From: an uncultured Clostridia bacterium
GTDB lineage: Bacteria; Bacillota; Clostridia; Oscillospirales; Ruminococcaceae
DNA length: 64,000 nt
Assembly (NCBI GenBank): GCA_947631455.1
Contig: CANRLH010000002.1
Span: 62,001-126,000 of the forward strand
Direction: 5' to 3'
The position numbers and the translations under genes are program-made. The notes beneath the pieces were generated by a model. That model was not told the DNA's origin, searched no databases, and was given only the letters and a program-made list of their open reading frames with translations. Every line of letters begins with the position of its first letter. Within the stretch, counting starts at the first letter, position 1. This document shows, in pieces, positions 42,805 to 51,606 of the stretch.

Positions 42805-44148
42805 ATGGATTTTTTATCAGGTGAGCAGATAGGTCAGCTTCCCGTTAATCTTGAGGCGGAGCAGACGGTGCTCGGAGGAATACTCATTGATGCGAAAAAA
42901 GCGCTGCCTATTGTTATCGAAAGGGTAAAAGCCGACTTTTTTTACAGTGAGCAACATAAAGCGATCTTTGCAATCGTTCAGCGGATGTTTACCTCCGGTA
43001 AAAACGTGGATATACTTACTGTTTCTGACGAGGCTCAGAAAATGGGCGTCTTTGAAACAGAAGCAATGGCAAGAACATATCTTAAGGGCATGGCGGAAAG
43101 TGTTCCCAGCGTTTCTAATATAGAGAGCTACTGCGATATAATTGAAGAAAAATACTATCTTCGCGCTTTGATAGTTGCGGCAAGGGAAATAATTGATAAT
43201 GCACAAAATTCATCAAATGACGCGAAAAATCTGCTTGATAGCGCCGAACAGAAAATTTACGATATAAGAAAAGGCAAGGACGCAGAGGGCCTTATCAGAA
43301 TAGAGGATGTTATAATAGATTCTTATCAGCATCTTCAGCAGATATCGGGGGACGACAAGGATAAATACCTTGGAACAAAAACAGGTTATTCAGGTCTTGA
43401 CAATATAACCGGGGGACTTAATAAGTCAGACCTCATTGTGGTTGCCGCAAGACCCGGAATGGGAAAATCAGCTTTTGCGCTTAATATTGCCACTAATATG
43501 TGCAAGAGAAGCGACAAAGAGGTAGCGATTTTTTCACTTGAAATGGGAAAAGAGCAGATGGTAACGAGAATGCTTTCAAGCGAATCTCTTGTGAGCAACG
43601 GGGTCTTGCGTTCGGGAAATATATCGGTTGAGGAATGGAACAAGCTTGCCGAGGGAGCTGCTGCGCTTTCTGAAATGCCTATCTATATAGATGACACGGC
43701 GGGAGTTACCGTTCCTCAGATGAAGGCAAAGCTTAGGCGTATGCGAAATCTGGGGCTTGTTATAATTGATTACCTTCAGCTTATGGAGAGCGCAAATAAG
43801 CATACCAACAGAGTGACCGAGGTTTCAGAGATCACAAGGCAGTTAAAGCTTATGGCAAAAGAACTGAATGTTCCCGTGATATGTTTGTCACAGCTTGCAA
43901 GAGGTCCTGAAAACAGACAGGACCACCGCCCGTTACTGGCCGATCTTCGTGAGTCGGGATCTATTGAGCAGGATGCGGATATCGTTATGTTTTTATACAG
44001 AGACAGCTATTATAATGAGGAAGCAGAAAATCAGAGCGAGGCGGAATGTATAGTGTCTAAAAACCGTCACGGGGAAACTGGTACGGTAAAGCTTGCATGG
44101 CTTGGAGAATATACACTTTTCAGAAGTCTTGATACAACAAAAAGATAA
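42805..44148 (+). CDS. dnaB: Replicative DNA helicase DnaB
   Basis: Hexameric helicase of the replication fork. 447 residues: an N-terminal primase-interaction domain (LPVNLEAEQTVLGGILID) and a RecA-like domain. The latter has Walker A ARPGMGKSAF (about 215-224), EMGKEQMVTRML, Walker B LVIIDYLQLM (about 312-321), LSQLARGPENR and the end motif SKNRHGETG. A GCACCGA/TCGGTGC hairpin (44160-44187) sits between dnaB and tilS without a T-run. Confidence 0.97.
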   Translation: MDFLSGEQIGQLPVNLEAEQTVLGGILIDAKKALPIVIERVKADFFYSEQHKAIFAIVQRMFTSGKNVDILTVSDEAQKMGVFETEAMARTYLKGMAESVPSVSNIESYCDIIEEKYYLRALIVAAREIIDNAQNSSNDAKNLLDSAEQKIYDIRKGKDAEGLIRIEDVIIDSYQHLQQISGDDKDKYLGTKTGYSGLDNITGGLNKSDLIVVAARPGMGKSAFALNIATNMCKRSDKEVAIFSLEMGKEQMVTRMLSSESLVSNGVLRSGNISVEEWNKLAEGAAALSEMPIYIDDTAGVTVPQMKAKLRRMRNLGLVIIDYLQLMESANKHTNRVTEVSEITRQLKLMAKELNVPVICLSQLARGPENRQDHRPLLADLRESGSIEQDADIVMFLYRDSYYNEEAENQSEAECIVSKNRHGETGTVKLAWLGEYTLFRSLDTTKR

Positions 44149-44212
44149 AATTGCAAAACGGCACCGAATGAAGCTTTCACTCGGTGCTAATAGTGTTTTA
44201 AGGAGTAAAAAA

Positions 44213-45520
44213 ATGCTTGACAGGATAGCTTCGTTTTCTGCTGAAAACGGTTTGTTTGAAGCCGGTGACAGGGTGTTGGCGGCTGTTTCTGGCGGGGCTG
44301 ACAGCACCGCGATGTTGTGCATATTAAAAAGCCTGGAAAAGAAGCTTTGCATCACGCTCTCAGCCGTTCATGTAAACCACAACCTGAGGGGGAGCGAAAG
44401 TAAGCGCGACGAAGAGTTTTGCATAGCGCTTTGTAAAAAGCTTCAGGTACCGATAAAAACTGTGAGCATAAACGTAAGAGATTTTTGCCAAAGAAACGCA
44501 ATATCGACAGAGGAAGGCGCAAGAACATTAAGGTATGAGGTGTTTGACAATGAAAAAAGCGATAAGATCGCAACGGCACACACTCTGAACGATTCGTATG
44601 AAACAGCTTTGTTTAATCTTGCGAGGGGAACTGCCCTAAGGGGGATTTGCGGTATACCGGTAAAGAGGGGGAAAATTGTAAGACCGCTTTTGTGCGTGAC
44701 CAGAGACGAGATAGAGAGATACTTAAAAGATATAGGGCAAAGCTATGTGACAGATACCTCTAACCTTACTGACGATTATACGAGAAATTATATAAGACAC
44801 AACATAGTTCCTAAAATGCTCACAGTAAACCAGTCTGCTTTAAGTAATTTTGAAAATACATCACGGGCGCTGTCGGCGGACGAAAGCTTTCTTGATGAAA
44901 CGGCTCAAAAGGAGTATGAAAATGCCGAAACTGACGGCGGACTTGACATTAAAAAGCTTTTGAAAATGAACCGCGCTATAAGAAACAGAGTGCTTGTAAA
45001 GGCGTTGAGGACAAATGAAATTCAGGTAAGTGCAAAGCGGATAAAAGATCTTGAGCGTTGTATTTTTGATAGGCGCAAGGTGAATCTTTCGGGAGATGTT
45101 TTTTGCTTTGTTGAGGATGATATACTTAAAATTGGCACGCAAAAATCTGTTGAGTGGAAGACTTATGAACATAAAATAAGCATAGGTGAAGAGGTGGAGT
45201 TTTTCGGAAGAACAGTCAGAGTTGAAAAAGTTAGAGATATTAACATAAAATTCACAAAATTTTCGTTTGATTGTGATAAAATAAAGGGTAAGCTTTTTGT
45301 ACGAAACCGCAAAAGCGGCGACAAGGTAAAGTTTTACGGACAAGATCATACTAAAAATCTAAAAAAGCTTTTTTGCGAAAAAATTCCCCTGAAAGACCGT
45401 ATGAAGACAATTATTTTGGCAGATGACGAGGGAATAGTATTTGTTGAAGGTTTCGGAGCGGCCGAAAGGGTAAAAACGGATGAAAAAACGGAAAATAAAG
45501 CGGTACTCGTCATATCATAA
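44213..45520 (+). CDS. tilS: tRNA(Ile)-lysidine synthetase
   Basis: It converts C34 of tRNA-Ile(CAU) to lysidine, essential for AUA decoding. 435 residues from the ATG at 44213, 7 nt after AAGGAG; an upstream in-frame ATG would overlap dnaB. The N-terminal PP-loop ATPase has AAVSGGADSTAML (about 23-35), HVNHNLRG, RYEVF and ATAHTLNDSYET. The C-terminal domain has LFVRNRKSGDKVKF. The next gene is hpt, the tilS-hpt-ftsH order found in many Firmicutes. Confidence 0.95.
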   Translation: MLDRIASFSAENGLFEAGDRVLAAVSGGADSTAMLCILKSLEKKLCITLSAVHVNHNLRGSESKRDEEFCIALCKKLQVPIKTVSINVRDFCQRNAISTEEGARTLRYEVFDNEKSDKIATAHTLNDSYETALFNLARGTALRGICGIPVKRGKIVRPLLCVTRDEIERYLKDIGQSYVTDTSNLTDDYTRNYIRHNIVPKMLTVNQSALSNFENTSRALSADESFLDETAQKEYENAETDGGLDIKKLLKMNRAIRNRVLVKALRTNEIQVSAKRIKDLERCIFDRRKVNLSGDVFCFVEDDILKIGTQKSVEWKTYEHKISIGEEVEFFGRTVRVEKVRDINIKFTKFSFDCDKIKGKLFVRNRKSGDKVKFYGQDHTKNLKKLFCEKIPLKDRMKTIILADDEGIVFVEGFGAAERVKTDEKTENKAVLVIS

Positions 45521-45562
45521 AACTATCACAAAAGGATATTAAAATATTTTGGAGCTGAAGAG

Positions 45563-46093
45563 ATGACAGAAATATTTGAACAAAAATCAGAAGTTTTGTT
45601 TGCCGCAGATGATATAAAGCGGTCGGTGTCAGAGCTTGGCAAAAAAATAAATCTTGACTACAAGGATAAGAATTTGCTAGTAGTCGGAGTTTTAAAGGGA
45701 TCGTTTGTGTTTATGGCGGATCTTTTAAGAGAAATTGATCTGCCTCTTATGCTTGATTTTATAAAGGTGCATAGCTATAATAAAACCCGGTCGGTCGGAG
45801 AGGTGAGTTTTGATCTTGACCTTACGTATGACCTTAAAGGAAAAGATGTTTTGGTTGTTGAGGATATTCTCGACACGGGAAGAACTCTTAAGAATGTATG
45901 CGATCATTTTTCAAAAAGACATGCAAACAGTATAAAAACTGCTGTGCTTTTGGATAAGCCGTCAAGAAGAGTCGTAGACATAACCGCAGATTATCGATGC
46001 TTTGAAATATCCGATAAATTCGTAGTGGGATATGGGCTTGACTATGATGAGCAGTTTCGGTCGCTGCCGTATATTGCTCAGCTTATGATCTGA
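45563..46093 (+). CDS. hpt: Hypoxanthine phosphoribosyltransferase
   Basis: Purine salvage: hypoxanthine or guanine plus PRPP to IMP or GMP. 176 residues; GVLKGSFVFMADLLR near the pyrophosphate loop, the PRPP-binding motif VLVVEDILDTGRTL (about 94-107), VLLDKPSRR and FVVGYGLDYDE near the end. Lies between tilS and ftsH in the usual order. Confidence 0.96.
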   Translation: MTEIFEQKSEVLFAADDIKRSVSELGKKINLDYKDKNLLVVGVLKGSFVFMADLLREIDLPLMLDFIKVHSYNKTRSVGEVSFDLDLTYDLKGKDVLVVEDILDTGRTLKNVCDHFSKRHANSIKTAVLLDKPSRRVVDITADYRCFEISDKFVVGYGLDYDEQFRSLPYIAQLMI

Positions 46094-46153
46094 TCGCAGA
46101 GCTTAATAATAAAACAAACGCTTTCAATGAAATAGAAAATAGGAGTTGATAGG

Positions 46154-48088
46154 ATGAAGGGAAATAAAAACAAAAGTCTTCTGATATATCTTTTAGTATC
46201 AGTGGCTGTTATTTTCGGACTTGTTTACCTGCTTAACAGTGTGACGAGGACTGCAAATAAGAATACCCAGTATTCTGAGGTGCTCTCGTATTTTGACAAT
46301 CTTGAGGTGTCAGAATTTGAGCTTGATCTCGGAACGGGAGAACTTAACTATACACTCAAGGACGACGACAAATCGAAGCTTCAAAGTGGGCAGTATGCTC
46401 ATAGCTATAAGGTGCCGTCTGTTTCAGTATTTTACAACAGACTTTTTAACGAAAGCTACGACTATCAGAAGCTTTACAATGAGGCAAACAAAGACGAGCC
46501 GCTGAAAATGAATATGCTTGAGGTAAAAGACAACAGTTTCTGGATCAGTCTGTTGCCAACGCTTCTGCTTGTCGGCTCGATGGTACTGCTGTTTGTAATG
46601 ATGATGAGAAGTCAGGGCGGCGGAAAGATTGGGGGCTTTGGAAAGTCAAATGCAAAGGCGCACTTGAATGTCGGAAAGAAAGCAACTTTTGCAGATGTTG
46701 CCGGTGCCGATGAGGAAAAGGAAGAACTTGCAGAAATCGTGGACTTTCTTAAAAACCCGAAGAAGTTCGACGCCATAGGGGCAAGGGTTCCAAAAGGAGT
46801 GCTTTTGATGGGACCTCCGGGAACAGGTAAAACCCTTCTGGCAAGAGCAGTTGCCGGAGAAGCGGGCGTGCCGTTCTTCTCTATATCCGGATCGGATTTT
46901 GTTGAGATGTTTGTCGGCGTCGGAGCCTCAAGAGTAAGAGATTTGTTCGGTGAGGCAAAGAAAAACGCACCGGCTATCATATTTATAGACGAGATCGACG
47001 CCGTGGGTCGTCAGAGAGGAGCTGGCTTAGGAGGCGGACACGATGAGCGTGAGCAGACGTTAAACCAACTTCTTGTTGAGATGGACGGATTTATTGGCAA
47101 CGAAGGAATTATCGTTATGGCGGCAACGAACAGGCGAGATATTCTTGACCCTGCACTACTTCGTCCGGGAAGATTTGACAGACAGATACTTGTTTCCTAT
47201 CCTGACATCAAGGGCAGGGAGGAAATACTTAAGGTTCACGCAAAGAACAAGCCTTTAGCTCCTGACGTAGACCTTAAAACAATTGCTAAGACGACGGTCG
47301 GTTTTACGGGAGCCGACCTTGAAAACCTTATAAATGAGGCCAGCCTTCTTGCGGCAAGGAAAAACCGTCGGGCAATAACCAAAGAGGATATGGAGGAAGC
47401 TTCCATAAAGGTTATTGCAGGTCCTGAGAAGAAGTCCAGAGTGGTGACCGAAAACGAGAAAAAGCTCACTGCTTATCACGAGGCCGGTCACGCTATCTGC
47501 ACCTATTATTGCAGTACTCAGGATAAGGTCCATCAGGTGTCTATCATACCGAGAGGAATGGCGGGAGGATATACGCTTTCGCTTCCTGAAAAGGACAAAT
47601 CGTACGTTTCCAAAAATGAGATGAGAGAAAACATAGTAGTTTTGCTTGGAGGAAGAGTTGCTGAGAAGGTAGTTCTTGACGACATTTCCACCGGCGCTTC
47701 AAATGATCTTGAGCGCGCTACTTCTACTGCGAGAGATATGGTAACGAGGTATGGATTTTCTGAAAATCTGGGACCTGTGGTTTACGGACACGATGAGTCT
47801 CAGGTGTTCTTAGGAAGGGATTACGCAGGAGGTAATCGATATTCAGAGTCTGTTGCGGCAGAGATAGATAAGGAGATAAGAGATCTTATTGAGGGCTGCT
47901 TTGAAGACGCAGAAAAGATTTTAAGAGAGCATATAGATAAGCTGCACACAGTAGCAAAGTATCTGTTTATGAATGAGAAAATAGACGGAGACCAGTTTGA
48001 GGAGCTTATGGAGGGAACACTTTCTGCTGATGATGGTGAGGACGTGCTGACTCCGGACATCAAGAGTGAGGATAAATCAGAAGAATAG
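46154..48088 (+). CDS. ftsH: ATP-dependent zinc metalloprotease FtsH
   Basis: A membrane AAA+ protease for quality control. 644 residues: a helix at about 9-28, an extracytoplasmic domain (about 30-125) and a second helix (about 128-150). The AAA domain has Walker A GPPGTGKT (about 218-225), Walker [15 protein letters not shown] and [22 protein letters not shown]. The protease domain has zinc-binding HEAGH (about 440-444). It ends in an acidic tail and is followed by a strong terminator. Confidence 0.97.
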   Translation: MKGNKNKSLLIYLLVSVAVIFGLVYLLNSVTRTANKNTQYSEVLSYFDNLEVSEFELDLGTGELNYTLKDDDKSKLQSGQYAHSYKVPSVSVFYNRLFNESYDYQKLYNEANKDEPLKMNMLEVKDNSFWISLLPTLLLVGSMVLLFVMMMRSQGGGKIGGFGKSNAKAHLNVGKKATFADVAGADEEKEELAEIVDFLKNPKKFDAIGARVPKGVLLMGPPGTGKTLLARAVAGEAGVPFFSISGSDFVEMFVGVGASRVRDLFGEAKKNAPAIIFIDEIDAVGRQRGAGLGGGHDEREQTLNQLLVEMDGFIGNEGIIVMAATNRRDILDPALLRPGRFDRQILVSYPDIKGREEILKVHAKNKPLAPDVDLKTIAKTTVGFTGADLENLINEASLLAARKNRRAITKEDMEEASIKVIAGPEKKSRVVTENEKKLTAYHEAGHAICTYYCSTQDKVHQVSIIPRGMAGGYTLSLPEKDKSYVSKNEMRENIVVLLGGRVAEKVVLDDISTGASNDLERATSTARDMVTRYGFSENLGPVVYGHDESQVFLGRDYAGGNRYSESVAAEIDKEIRDLIEGCFEDAEKILREHIDKLHTVAKYLFMNEKIDGDQFEELMEGTLSADDGEDVLTPDIKSEDKSEE

Positions 48089-48090
48089 CA

Positions 48091-48120
48091 AAAAGAAGCC
48101 GTGTTTAACCGGCTTCTTTT
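48091..48120 (+). terminator. Terminator after ftsH
   Basis: A perfect 10-bp stem (AAAGAAGCCG with CGGCTTCTTT) leads into T residues. Confidence 0.88.
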
Positions 48121-48135
48121 AATTGTGTTTTGCAC

Positions 48136-48164
48136 TTGATATTTATTGTCGAAAGTGGTATACT
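48136..48164 (+). promoter_or_regulatory. Promoter of the P-loop/2-oxoacid oxidoreductase operon
   Basis: TTGATA (48136-48141) and TATACT (48159-48164) are 17 bp apart, about 35 bp before the first start codon. Confidence 0.65.
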
Positions 48165-48199
48165 GATTATCAGAGCTATTCTGTTTTTCGGGAGATATG

Positions 48200-48871
48200 A
48201 TGGATTTAAGCTGTGTAAAAAAAATAAATATAGTAACGGGCCATTACGGAAGCGGAAAGACAAACTTTGCCGTAAATCTTGCGATGGCGCTTTCTGATAT
48301 CGGCAAAAAGGTGAGAGTTGCAGACCTTGATATAGTAAATCCTTATTTCAGAACTGCTGACTTTAAGGAGCTTTTTAAAAGCCGCAACATTGAGCTTGCA
48401 GCGTCCGTTTATGCGAATTCAAACCTGGATATCCCGGCAATAACCTTCGATATTGAACGCCTTGCCAAAGAGGACGGATATCTTATCATAGACGTTGGCG
48501 GAGATGACTCCGGCGCTGTCGCACTCGGAAGATATTATGAAGCCTTTAAAGCCTTGGGAGAAGACAAAATAGAAATGCTGTATGTCATAAATTCTTACCG
48601 ATTTCTTGTAAAGGACCCGAAGGAAAGCGTTTGCTTGATGAGGGAGATCGAGTCTGTTTCAAGGCTTAGATGTACAGCGCTTGTGAATAACTCAAATCTT
48701 GGCTGTGAGACAACATATAAAACGGTTTGCGATTCATTTGACTATGCAGAAAAAATAGCTGAGCTTACCGGACTTCAGATAAAATTCACCTGTGTGCCTG
48801 AGGGGGAAACCCTCGGTAAAAACGGAGAATTTCCCGTAAGGCGATATGTAAAAGCCTTGTGGGAGGAATGA
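48200..48871 (+). CDS. ParA/MinD-like P-loop ATPase
   Basis: About 223 residues. A Walker A-type loop GHYGSGKTNFAVNLA (about 13-27) is followed by VADLDIVNPYFRTADF (switch Asp) and LIIDVGGDDSGAVALGRY (Walker B). This resembles SIMIBI-class NTPases such as MinD/CobQ, but the loop lacks the early signature Lys of MinD/ParA (KGG). No CxxC for Fe-S carriage is present. Two ATG codons (48197, 48200) follow GGGAG; 48200 has the better spacing. The gene precedes the ferredoxin and 2-oxoacid oxidoreductase subunits by 45 bp, so a maturation or regulatory role for that complex is a reasonable guess only. Confidence 0.78.
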   Translation: MDLSCVKKINIVTGHYGSGKTNFAVNLAMALSDIGKKVRVADLDIVNPYFRTADFKELFKSRNIELAASVYANSNLDIPAITFDIERLAKEDGYLIIDVGGDDSGAVALGRYYEAFKALGEDKIEMLYVINSYRFLVKDPKESVCLMREIESVSRLRCTALVNNSNLGCETTYKTVCDSFDYAEKIAELTGLQIKFTCVPEGETLGKNGEFPVRRYVKALWEE

Positions 48872-48916
48872 CGGCGCTTAGTTTGATATTTATAAATAAG
48901 AGGGAGGATAATCAAA

Positions 48917-49123
48917 GTGGCGAAGATAACCGTCAATTTTGAAAGGTGCAAGGGCTGCGCTCTGTGCACAACGGCATGTCCTAAGAAGATAGTGGCAATG
49001 CAGAAGGAAAAAAGAAATTCAAAGGGATATTACACGGCGATATGTACAGACGAAAGTCTTTGCATAGGATGCGGTATGTGTTATACCATGTGTCCGGACT
49101 GTGCGATAACCGTTGAGAGATAG
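48917..49123 (+). CDS. Ferredoxin-type 2[4Fe-4S] subunit of a 2-oxoacid:ferredoxin oxidoreductase
   Basis: 68 residues with two cluster motifs, CKGCALCTTACP (about 11-22) and CIGCGMCYTMCPDC (about 48-61), the delta-subunit type of four-subunit ferredoxin oxidoreductases. It relays electrons from the TPP subunit to free ferredoxin. GTG start after GGGAGG. Its end lies 10 bp before the alpha-subunit start. Confidence 0.93.
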   Translation: MAKITVNFERCKGCALCTTACPKKIVAMQKEKRNSKGYYTAICTDESLCIGCGMCYTMCPDCAITVER

Positions 49124-49133
49124 GGGGATGCTT

Positions 49134-50192
49134 ATGTCTGAAAGAAGTTTGATGAAGGGTAACGAGGCTTTGGCAGAGGCTGCTATGAGAGCGGGCTGCA
49201 AATGCTTTTTCGGTTATCCCATTACGCCGCAGACTGAAATATCTGCGTATCTTGCAAAAAAAATGTCGGCAAACGGAGGTCTGTTTTTGCAGGCTGAAAG
49301 TGAAATTGCCGCGATAAATATGGTTTTGGGAGCAGCAAGCACCGGAACAAGGTGTATGACCTCATCGTCATCTCCGGGAATATCGCTTAAGAGCGAGGGC
49401 ATTTCTTACATAGCTGCGTCTGACCTCCCGTGCGTTATCATAAATGTTCAGAGAGGCGGACCGGGACTTGGCGGAATTCAGCCTTCACAGGCGGATTACT
49501 GGCAGGCTACCAAGGGCTTGGGACACGGAGATTTTCACATTCTGGTATATGCTCCCGCTTCTGTTCAGGAAATGGTAGATATGGCTGTAAATGCGTTTGA
49601 CAAGGCGGATCAGTACAGAATGCCCGCAATGATACTTGCAGACGGGCTTTTGGGTCAGATGATGGAGCCGGTGACATTTCCTGAGATAAAGCCTGCTGAG
49701 ATCAATAAAAGCTGGGCTACCGACGGGCATAAGAACAAAAGAAAGCACAATATCATAAACTCGCTTTTCTTAACGCCGGAGGTACTGGAAAATTCGGTTA
49801 TCGCAAGATTTGAAAGATATAAGAAAATTGAAGAAACCGAAACAGATGCGGAGGTTTATCTCTGCGACGACGCTGAAATAGTTGTTTGCGCATTCGGCGC
49901 TACAGCAAGAGTAGCAAAGAGCGCTGTAAATCTTGCGCGTGACAAGGGAATCAAGGCGGGATTGTTCAGACCGAAAACGCTTTGGCCATTTCCTAAAAAT
50001 GAACTGCTCGGCGCTGTAAAATCAGCAAAGGCAATACTAAGCGTTGAGATGAATATGGGACAGATGATAGACGATATCAAGCTTGCTACAGAGTGTAAAA
50101 TACCAGTATCGTTCTTCGGAAGAACCGGCGGAGTGATCCCAAAGCCTATGGAGATTCTTGATGAAATTGTTAGTGTCGGAGGTGCTTTTTAA
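49134..50192 (+). CDS. vorB: 2-oxoacid:ferredoxin oxidoreductase alpha subunit (VorB/KorA-like)
   Basis: 352 residues from the ATG at 49134, 6 nt after AGGGGG; earlier in-frame codons overlap the ferredoxin gene or the SD. MKGNEALAEAAMRAGCKCFFGYPITPQTEI opens the pyrimidine-binding domain, followed by EIAAINMVLGAASTGTRCMTSSSSPG, VQRGGPGLGGIQPSQADYW and a transketolase C-terminal part (RPKTLWPFP, VEMNMGQM). This pattern matches 3-methyl-2-oxobutanoate (VorB) and 2-oxoglutarate (KorA) enzymes; sequence alone does not fix the substrate. The enzyme decarboxylates 2-oxoacids to acyl-CoA and reduced ferredoxin, or runs in reverse. Confidence 0.9.
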   Translation: MSERSLMKGNEALAEAAMRAGCKCFFGYPITPQTEISAYLAKKMSANGGLFLQAESEIAAINMVLGAASTGTRCMTSSSSPGISLKSEGISYIAASDLPCVIINVQRGGPGLGGIQPSQADYWQATKGLGHGDFHILVYAPASVQEMVDMAVNAFDKADQYRMPAMILADGLLGQMMEPVTFPEIKPAEINKSWATDGHKNKRKHNIINSLFLTPEVLENSVIARFERYKKIEETETDAEVYLCDDAEIVVCAFGATARVAKSAVNLARDKGIKAGLFRPKTLWPFPKNELLGAVKSAKAILSVEMNMGQMIDDIKLATECKIPVSFFGRTGGVIPKPMEILDEIVSVGGAF

Positions 50193-50956
50193 TGGCTGTT
50201 GTATATAAAAGACCGCACGCATACTGCGATGTTCCCACGCATTATTGTCCAGGTTGTACGCATGGAATAGTTCACAGGATATTAAGCGAGGTAATCGATG
50301 AAATGGGCATAGAGGGCGACACGATCGGAATATGTCCGGTAGGATGTTCTGTAATGGCTTACGATTACTTTAACTGTGATATGATAGAGGCTCCTCACGG
50401 AAGAGCGCCGGCCGTTGCAACAGGCGTAAAAAGGGCAAAGCCTGACAGCTATGTATTTACATATCAGGGTGACGGAGACCTTGCGGCAATAGGAACCTGT
50501 GAAACGGTTCATGCCGCTACCAGAGGAGAAAACATAGTAGTAATTTTTATAAACAATACGACCTACGGAATGACGGGCGGACAGATGGCGCCTACAACTC
50601 TTCCCGGACAGATAACTCAGACAACGCCTTTTGGAAGAGATCCTGCCGTGCAGGGATATCCTGTTAAGGTGTGTGAGATGCTTTCCACTCTTTCAGGAAC
50701 GGCATTTGCACAGCGTGTTGCAGTCGACAGTGTTCCTCATATAAACGAGGCTAAAAAGGCGATCAGAAAGGCTTTTGAGAATCAAAAGGAAAAAAGAGGC
50801 TTTTCTATTGTGGAGGTTCTTTCCACCTGCCCGACAAACTGGGGACTATCACCCGTTGAAGCGCTTGACAGGCTAAGAAACGAAATGATACCGTACTATC
50901 CTCTCGGAGTGTATAAGGACGTAAACATAAGAGAGGAGGACAAAGAGAATGCTTAA
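50192..50956 (+). CDS. 2-oxoacid:ferredoxin oxidoreductase beta subunit (TPP-binding)
   Basis: 254 residues. HYCPGCTHGIVHRIL near the N-terminus and the TPP/Mg2+ motif GDGDLAAIGTCETVHAATRGENIVVIFINNTTYGMTGGQ (about 91-130) identify the TPP-binding beta subunit. The gene overlaps the alpha stop by one base (TAATG) and the gamma start by 8 nt, so the subunits are translationally coupled. Confidence 0.94.
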   Translation: MAVVYKRPHAYCDVPTHYCPGCTHGIVHRILSEVIDEMGIEGDTIGICPVGCSVMAYDYFNCDMIEAPHGRAPAVATGVKRAKPDSYVFTYQGDGDLAAIGTCETVHAATRGENIVVIFINNTTYGMTGGQMAPTTLPGQITQTTPFGRDPAVQGYPVKVCEMLSTLSGTAFAQRVAVDSVPHINEAKKAIRKAFENQKEKRGFSIVEVLSTCPTNWGLSPVEALDRLRNEMIPYYPLGVYKDVNIREEDKENA

Positions 50957-51479
50957 CGAAATAGTGCTTGCGGGATTCGGAGGACAGGGAATACTGTTCG
51001 CCGGAAAGATTTTAGCTTATGCTGGACTGATGGACAACAAGGAGATTTCGTGGCTGCCGTCTTACGGGCCTGAAATGAGGGGCGGAACAGCAAACTGTTC
51101 GGTATGCATTTCCGATGATCCTATTGGCTCACCGCTGGTAATAGACCCAGATATGCTTATAGTTATGAATGAGCCCAGCTATGATAAGTTCATAGAAAAC
51201 GTAAAGCCGGGCGGCACTGTAATAGTCGATTCCTCTATGGTCGATAAGGAGTGCCAAAGAGATGACATTTCTGTTTTTTATGTTCCTGCTTCGTCACTTG
51301 CAGATGAAAACGGTATGACGGGAATGGCTAATATTATTCTGCTTGGAAAGTTTATAAAGGAAACAAAGATAATTTCTCTTGATACTTTGCAATCTGCTTT
51401 TGAAAAGGCTATTCCGCCAAGAAAGAAGGATCTGATCAAAGTAAATATGAATGCCGTTAAAATAGGAATGGAACAATAG
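50949..51479 (+). CDS. 2-oxoacid:ferredoxin oxidoreductase gamma subunit
   Basis: 176 residues with AGFGGQGILFAGKILAYA at the N-terminus and LPSYGPEMRGGTANCSV, the standard gamma-subunit motifs that help bind CoA and the TPP domain. The gene ends the operon; the hairpin at 51546-51586 terminates it. Confidence 0.94.
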   Translation: MLNEIVLAGFGGQGILFAGKILAYAGLMDNKEISWLPSYGPEMRGGTANCSVCISDDPIGSPLVIDPDMLIVMNEPSYDKFIENVKPGGTVIVDSSMVDKECQRDDISVFYVPASSLADENGMTGMANIILLGKFIKETKIISLDTLQSAFEKAIPPRKKDLIKVNMNAVKIGMEQ

Positions 51480-51534
51480 AGGAAGTTAAAATATTTACAT
51501 TGATAAGTAAGATTGTACCAAATATTAAAAATGG

Positions 51535-51563
51535 TTGACTAAGTTAAACGATTGATGTATAAT
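51535..51563 (+). promoter_or_regulatory. Promoter of the CotH-dockerin gene, embedded in a terminator hairpin
   Basis: TTGACT (51535-51540) and a perfect TATAAT (51558-51563) are 17 bp apart. The -10 box straddles the end of the 5' arm and the loop of the hairpin at 51546-51582, and the predicted start (near 51570) falls at the beginning of its 3' arm. Confidence 0.7.
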
Positions 51564-51586
51564 GATTGTACATCAATCGTTTTTTA
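51546..51586 (+). terminator. Terminator of the oxidoreductase operon overlapping the next promoter
   Basis: A perfect 14-bp stem (AAACGATTGATGTA with TACATCAATCGTTT), a 9-nt loop and a T-run. Read-through transcripts carry both arms and can terminate; transcripts from the embedded promoter start in the 3' arm and cannot fold it. Confidence 0.8.
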
Positions 51587-51606
51587 TATAACAAGGGAGG
51601 AAAAAT

